Position numbers and translations under genes: made by a program | Part shown: positions 30,552-34,041 of the stretch, piece by piece | Numbering within the stretch: position 1 is the first letter of the stretch | How the letters are laid out: each line of letters begins with the position of its first letter | From: Paenibacillus xylanivorans | GTDB lineage: Bacteria; Bacillota; Bacilli; Paenibacillales; Paenibacillaceae | NCBI RefSeq assembly: GCF_001280595.1 | Contig: NZ_LITU01000070.1 | Span: 442,439 to 476,479 of the forward strand | Length of the DNA: 34,041 nucleotides | Direction: 5' to 3' | Notes under the pieces: model-generated | The model's input: the letters and a program-made list of their open reading frames with translations, nothing else | The model's database searches: none | Told to the model about the DNA's origin: nothing

Positions 30552-32003
30552 ATGAATACGTTAAAACAACAATGGTTTGGTAACATTCGCGGAGATGTGC
30601 TGGCAGGTATTACGGTAGCGCTGGCGCTTATTCCGGAAGCCATTGCCTTCTCCATCATTGCAGGCGTTGATCCGATGGTTGGCTTGTATGCTTCCATTAC
30701 GATTGCCATTGTGATCTCGATTGCGGGCGGAAGACCGGGGATGATATCGGCGGCAACAGGTGCCATGGCGGTGTTGATGGTCGGACTCGTCAAGGATTAT
30801 GGCGTGGAATACTTGTTTGCCGCTACGATTCTGACGGGCATTATTCAGTTTATTCTGGGGATTTTCAAGGTTGGACGGTTTATTACGTTTGTGCCCCATT
30901 CGGTACTGACCGGATTTGTGAATGCTCTGGCGATTCTGATCTTTATGGCACAACTGACCCATTTCACGGGCGCGAATTGGATCATGTATGCGATGGTAGC
31001 GGGTACGCTGGCGATCATTTATATTTTGCCGCGTTTTTTCAAAAGCGTTCCGGCTCCATTGATTGCTATTGTGATTATGACGATCATTACGGCGCTGTTA
31101 CATCTGGATGTCAAAACCGTAGGTGATATGGGGAATCTCACGAGTACCCTGCCGATGTTCCATCTGCCCAATATCGACTGGTCCCTTAATACCCTAATGA
31201 TTCTGCTGCCGTATTCGTTCACGATGGCTCTGGTCGGTCTGTTGGAATCGTTGCTGACAGCAACGATTGTGGATGAAATGACCGAGACCAAGAGCAGCAA
31301 AAACCGTGAAGTGCGCGGTCAGGGAATTGCCAACTTTGTTAACGGCCTCTTTGGTGGCATGGGTGGCTGTGCGATGATCGGACAGTCGGTTATTAATGTG
31401 AAGTCTGGCGGACGCGGGCGGTTGTCCACATTTACGGCTGGGGCTTTTCTGGCCATATTGTTGTTATTGCTCAGTGGTGTGGTAAAAGAGGTGCCGATGG
31501 GTGCACTTGTAGGTGTTATGTTTATGGTGTGCATCGGCACGTTTGACTGGAGTTCTATCAAGAACATTGCGCGTGTGCCACGGGCGGAAGCTATTGTTAT
31601 GGTCGTTACGGTAGCAATTGTGGTCTACACCCATGATCTGTCGATTGGTGTTATGGTCGGCGTTGTGCTCAGTGTGCTGCATTTTGGCTGGAAACAGACG
31701 AAAATTCGCGTGCAGGCCAATCAGGAACAAGGGCAGAAGGTGTATCGCGTCCACGGACCTTTCTTCTTCGGTTCATCCTCCCGTTTCGTCGATGAGTTCA
31801 ATGCTGAAGCCGATCCGCAGGAAATCACGATCGATTTTGGGGGCTCACATATTTGGGATAACACGGCGGTTGTTGCCATTGGTAAAGTGAAATTCAAATA
31901 TGCGAAGCTGGGCAAATCGGTGCATCTGCGCGGACTGAACGAGGAAAGCTCCCGTTTGCTTGAAAAGAGTGGTTTTACCACGGCACAAGGGCACGGCTCC
32001 TGA
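30552..32003 (+). CDS. SulP-family anion transporter with STAS domain
   Basis: 483 residues. Membrane domain (about 1-370) with the SulP opening RGDVLAGITVALALIPEAIA and ISAATGAMAVLMVG, about 12-14 helices. A shortened C-terminal STAS domain (about 395-480) contains ITIDFGGSHIWDNTAV. The family carries sulfate, bicarbonate or other anions; the substrate cannot be read from the sequence. AGGAGG (30531-30536) is 15 nt before the ATG, unusually far, and no closer in-frame start exists. Translation control by the leader is possible. Confidence 0.92.
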   Translation: MNTLKQQWFGNIRGDVLAGITVALALIPEAIAFSIIAGVDPMVGLYASITIAIVISIAGGRPGMISAATGAMAVLMVGLVKDYGVEYLFAATILTGIIQFILGIFKVGRFITFVPHSVLTGFVNALAILIFMAQLTHFTGANWIMYAMVAGTLAIIYILPRFFKSVPAPLIAIVIMTIITALLHLDVKTVGDMGNLTSTLPMFHLPNIDWSLNTLMILLPYSFTMALVGLLESLLTATIVDEMTETKSSKNREVRGQGIANFVNGLFGGMGGCAMIGQSVINVKSGGRGRLSTFTAGAFLAILLLLLSGVVKEVPMGALVGVMFMVCIGTFDWSSIKNIARVPRAEAIVMVVTVAIVVYTHDLSIGVMVGVVLSVLHFGWKQTKIRVQANQEQGQKVYRVHGPFFFGSSSRFVDEFNAEADPQEITIDFGGSHIWDNTAVVAIGKVKFKYAKLGKSVHLRGLNEESSRLLEKSGFTTAQGHGS

Positions 32004-32126
32004 TTACCTTATGCACTGAATTTATATGAAGCTCAATTAATATTTCAGGAATGAACTATACAGTTAAACAATTGAGCTATATAAGTAGATAAACGAATCC
32101 AATGAGTAACATGGATGAATGATAAA

Positions 32127-32176
32127 GGGGTTGTCCTACAAGTGATGAAAGATCATGACGGGACGGCTCCTTTTTT
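32127..32176 (+). terminator. terminator after the SulP gene
   Basis: GGGGTTGTCC (32127-32136) pairs with GGACGGCTCC (32161-32170) with three G-U pairs and an inner TGAT/ATCA hairpin, followed by six T. Confidence 0.8.
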
Positions 32177-32204
32177 ATACGTCAGCAAAATGCTTAAGTT
32201 GAGG

Positions 32205-32390
32205 TCTAACGAACCGAGCACATCCTATTTGCTGTAATTTCAGGCGTCCGATGTTCTAACGAATCAAAGGCCACTTATATCCTCGTTATCTGCTTTCTCT
32301 CGTTAGATTAACCTGGAATAACGCGGCTGAGGTTCGTTACAATTTCAAAGGGTGCCATGACCACAGTATAAGGTGTGTACGATTCGTTAA
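32205..32390. repeat. cluster of TAACGA/TCGTTA hexamers, inverted layout
   Basis: TCTAACGAA occurs at 32205-32213 and 32255-32263, exactly 50 bp apart. In the opposite orientation TCGTTA occurs at 32283, 32300, 32334 and 32384; the last two are part of TTCGTTA copies that are also 50 bp apart. TCTAACGA (32255) and TCGTTAGA (32300-32307) form a perfect 8-bp inverted repeat. No ORF is present. It could be a degenerate intergenic repeat element. Confidence 0.55.
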
Positions 32391-32636
32391 CGCTTTAAAC
32401 ACAATGATCCGGGACAATTGTGGACAAATGCAGGAAAGTAACTTCCAATCCCCTTTTGTTTTGCTTGACTAACGTGTAAACTACAGGGTATGGAGAAGAA
32501 GAGCAACGGACCGATTGCTTTTTAAAAAATTCATTTCATAATCATGATTGATATACGGAAAACTAGTCTTGATTGAAGCCAAGTGAAAGCAATTATGAAA
32601 TGGACTTATCTAAATGAATATACAGAGGTGTAACGA
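32391..32636 (+). other. leader region of the DEAD-box helicase
   Basis: Possible promoter TTGACT (32465-32470), 18-bp spacer, TATGGA, with a poor -10. A small hairpin AGCAA/TTGCT (32502-32519) followed by TTTTT could act as an attenuator. The rest is AT-rich with no ORF. A long leader is common for cold-induced helicases, but this is only an analogy. Confidence 0.4.
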
Positions 32637-34041
32637 TTGGCAAACTTTGAACAACTGGGCATTCGCCCGGAATGGTGCGAGATCCTGAAACATCAGGGCA
32701 TCGCCGTGCCGACTCCGGTACAGGAGCGTTCGATTCCGGTATTGCTGGGTGGACGCGATATTATTGCTGAGGCACAGACGGGTACAGGGAAAACGCTGGC
32801 TTTTTTGCTGCCGATTATTCAGAAAATCAACGTATCCGACCGCTCGCCGCAAGCATTGATTATTGCCCCTACGCGGGAGCTGGCGCTGCAAATTACGGAA
32901 GAAGCGAAGAAGCTGACTGCAAACGACGATAAACTGCATGTTCTCGCGGTATACGGCGGACAGGATGTGGACAAACAGCTGCGCAAACTGCAAAACGGCA
33001 CACAGATCGTGATTGGTACGCCGGGACGTCTCCTGGACCATCTGCGTCGTGGCACGTTGAAGCTGGATAATGTTAAGAAACTCGTGTTGGATGAAGCCGA
33101 CCAAATGCTGCACATGGGCTTCTTGGATGATGTAGAGACCATCCTTAGTGAACTGCCACATAAACGTCAGACGATGCTGTTCTCGGCAACGATGCCTAAG
33201 GGCATTCGCAACCTGGCGAAGAACTACATGAAAGACCCGGAGGATGTGAAGGTATCCTCCAAGTCCGTGATTCCGATCAATCAGATTCGCCAGCAGGTGC
33301 TGGATTGCACGGATCGTGGCAAACTTGAGGCACTTCGCGGCATGATTGATACGTATCGTCCGTACCTGGCGATTGTTTTCTGCCGGACCAAGCGCCGTGC
33401 ATCCAAGCTGAATGAAGATCTGCGTGAAGCAGGTTATGCGAGCGATGAACTTCATGGTGATTTGTCTCAATCCAAGCGTGAAAACGTAATGAAAGCATTC
33501 CGTGACGCGAAATTACAAATCCTCGTTGCTACGGATGTTGCGGCACGCGGATTGGATGTTGAAGGCGTAACGCATGTATTCAACTACGATATGCCACATG
33601 ATGCGGAAAGCTATATCCACCGGATCGGCCGTACGGGTCGCGCTGGCGGCACGGGCCTTGCCGTAACATTTGCAACACAGCACGATAGACCGGAGCTTGC
33701 TCGTATTGAGGAGGGCACCAATCAGAAGCTGTCCCGTATCCAGTGGACCAGCGAAGGACCGGTAGCATCAACTGGAGAAAACAGACGTTCCATCAACAGC
33801 CAGGGTGATGATGAACGTTCTGGTGGACGTTCCGCTGGGACAGGCAGTGCCCGTCGCGGCGCAGGTCGTACTGGCCGCAGCGAAGGCGGACGTGGCGGTC
33901 GTGGTGGTTCCCGCGGCGGTGAAGGTGGACGCAGCGGTGCTCGTAGTGGCGGTCGCAGTGGCGACGAACGCAGCGCAGGCCGTGGTTCCGCGCGCAGCAG
34001 CGACAGCAGTCGCGGTGCAGCGGGTCAAGGCGGGCGTGGTG
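32637..34041 (+). CDS. DEAD-box RNA helicase with Arg/Gly/Ser-rich tail (3' end outside window)
   Basis: 468 codons are visible before the window ends. ATP-dependent RNA helicase. Motifs: Q motif with Gln29, motif I AQTGTGKT (46-53), PTREL (78-82), TPGR (128-131), DEAD (152-155), SAT (183-185), then the second RecA-like domain with VFCRTKRRA, DVAARGLD and HRIGRTGRAG. From about residue 385 the sequence is low-complexity Arg/Gly/Ser, like the RNA-binding tails of CshA-type helicases. The start is TTG at 32637 with AGAGGTG 6 nt upstream. Roles in ribosome assembly or mRNA decay are likely; cold induction is possible. Confidence 0.94.
   Translation, partial: MANFEQLGIRPEWCEILKHQGIAVPTPVQERSIPVLLGGRDIIAEAQTGTGKTLAFLLPIIQKINVSDRSPQALIIAPTRELALQITEEAKKLTANDDKLHVLAVYGGQDVDKQLRKLQNGTQIVIGTPGRLLDHLRRGTLKLDNVKKLVLDEADQMLHMGFLDDVETILSELPHKRQTMLFSATMPKGIRNLAKNYMKDPEDVKVSSKSVIPINQIRQQVLDCTDRGKLEALRGMIDTYRPYLAIVFCRTKRRASKLNEDLREAGYASDELHGDLSQSKRENVMKAFRDAKLQILVATDVAARGLDVEGVTHVFNYDMPHDAESYIHRIGRTGRAGGTGLAVTFATQHDRPELARIEEGTNQKLSRIQWTSEGPVASTGENRRSINSQGDDERSGGRSAGTGSARRGAGRTGRSEGGRGGRGGSRGGEGGRSGARSGGRSGDERSAGRGSARSSDSSRGAAGQGGRG

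Noticed and set aside
32205..32390. Possible CRISPR array from the repeated TAACGA motif
   Set aside because: The repeats are only 6-9 bp, occur in both orientations and have uneven gaps; no cas genes are present.
32610..34028. Several minus-strand ORFs opposite the DEAD-box helicase, one Ala/Thr-rich
   Set aside because: They are complements of the helicase gene and its Arg/Gly repeats; no RBS or domain.

Overview
The window looks like a chromosomal segment of a spore-forming, low-to-mid GC Bacillota, most likely a Paenibacillus or close relative. The reasons are a GerA-type spore germination operon, strong AGGAGG-type ribosome sites, sigma-A promoters of the Bacillus kind, a YclNOPQ-like siderophore importer, a PerR-like regulator next to a catalase, and a secreted GH5 glucanase with a C-terminal trefoil-like repeat. 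The genus is inferred from gene content and cannot be proven here. I see no rRNA, tRNA, transposase, prophage or CRISPR array.

Layout. 1-60 holds the last codons of an unidentified gene. 283-2750 (minus) is the anaerobic ribonucleotide reductase operon nrdD-nrdG, with an FNR-type site at exactly -41.5 and a pair of NrdR boxes around the -10. 3236-4873 is a hybrid histidine kinase whose ATP-binding and receiver motifs are eroded. 4909-5934 (minus) is a LacI-family regulator divergent from a secreted GH5 glucanase (6307-7953); two 14-bp LacI-type operators and overlapping divergent promoters lie between them. 8160-9098 is an aldo/keto reductase, and 9233-10357 (minus) is a membrane diguanylate cyclase.

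10633-13588 is an oxidative-stress block: a PerR-like regulator with a possible operator, an overlapping orphan winged-helix regulator, and a clade-3 catalase with two PerR-like boxes upstream. 13832-15561 holds a BlaI-type repressor, a short M56 (BlaR1-like) peptidase without a sensor domain, and a DoxX protein. A pirin and a small unknown protein follow. 17116-20813 is a Fur-controlled siderophore ABC importer (two permeases, ATPase, lipoprotein). 20993-25250 is a four-gene germination operon in the order A-C-(small two-helix protein)-B.

25379-30005 holds a stand-alone HemD-like protein, an SDR plus ThuA-like pair, and a phasin-like protein directly abutting a UbiB/ABC1 kinase. 30552-32003 is a SulP anion transporter with a long, hairpin-rich leader. 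A 630-bp spacer with recurring TAACGA/TCGTTA hexamers precedes a DEAD-box helicase with an Arg/Gly/Ser-rich tail that runs off the window.

Themes. Several units pair a regulator with visible operators: NrdR/FNR, LacI, PerR, BlaI and Fur. Three genes (nrdG, the LacI gene, the orphan regulator) have their last codons or stop codon inside the transcription terminator hairpin. The best leads for something not yet described are the structured leaders at 2994-3054 and 30220-30551, the degenerate kinase at 3236-4873, and the PerR-like protein with Glu at the oxidation-controlling Asp position.
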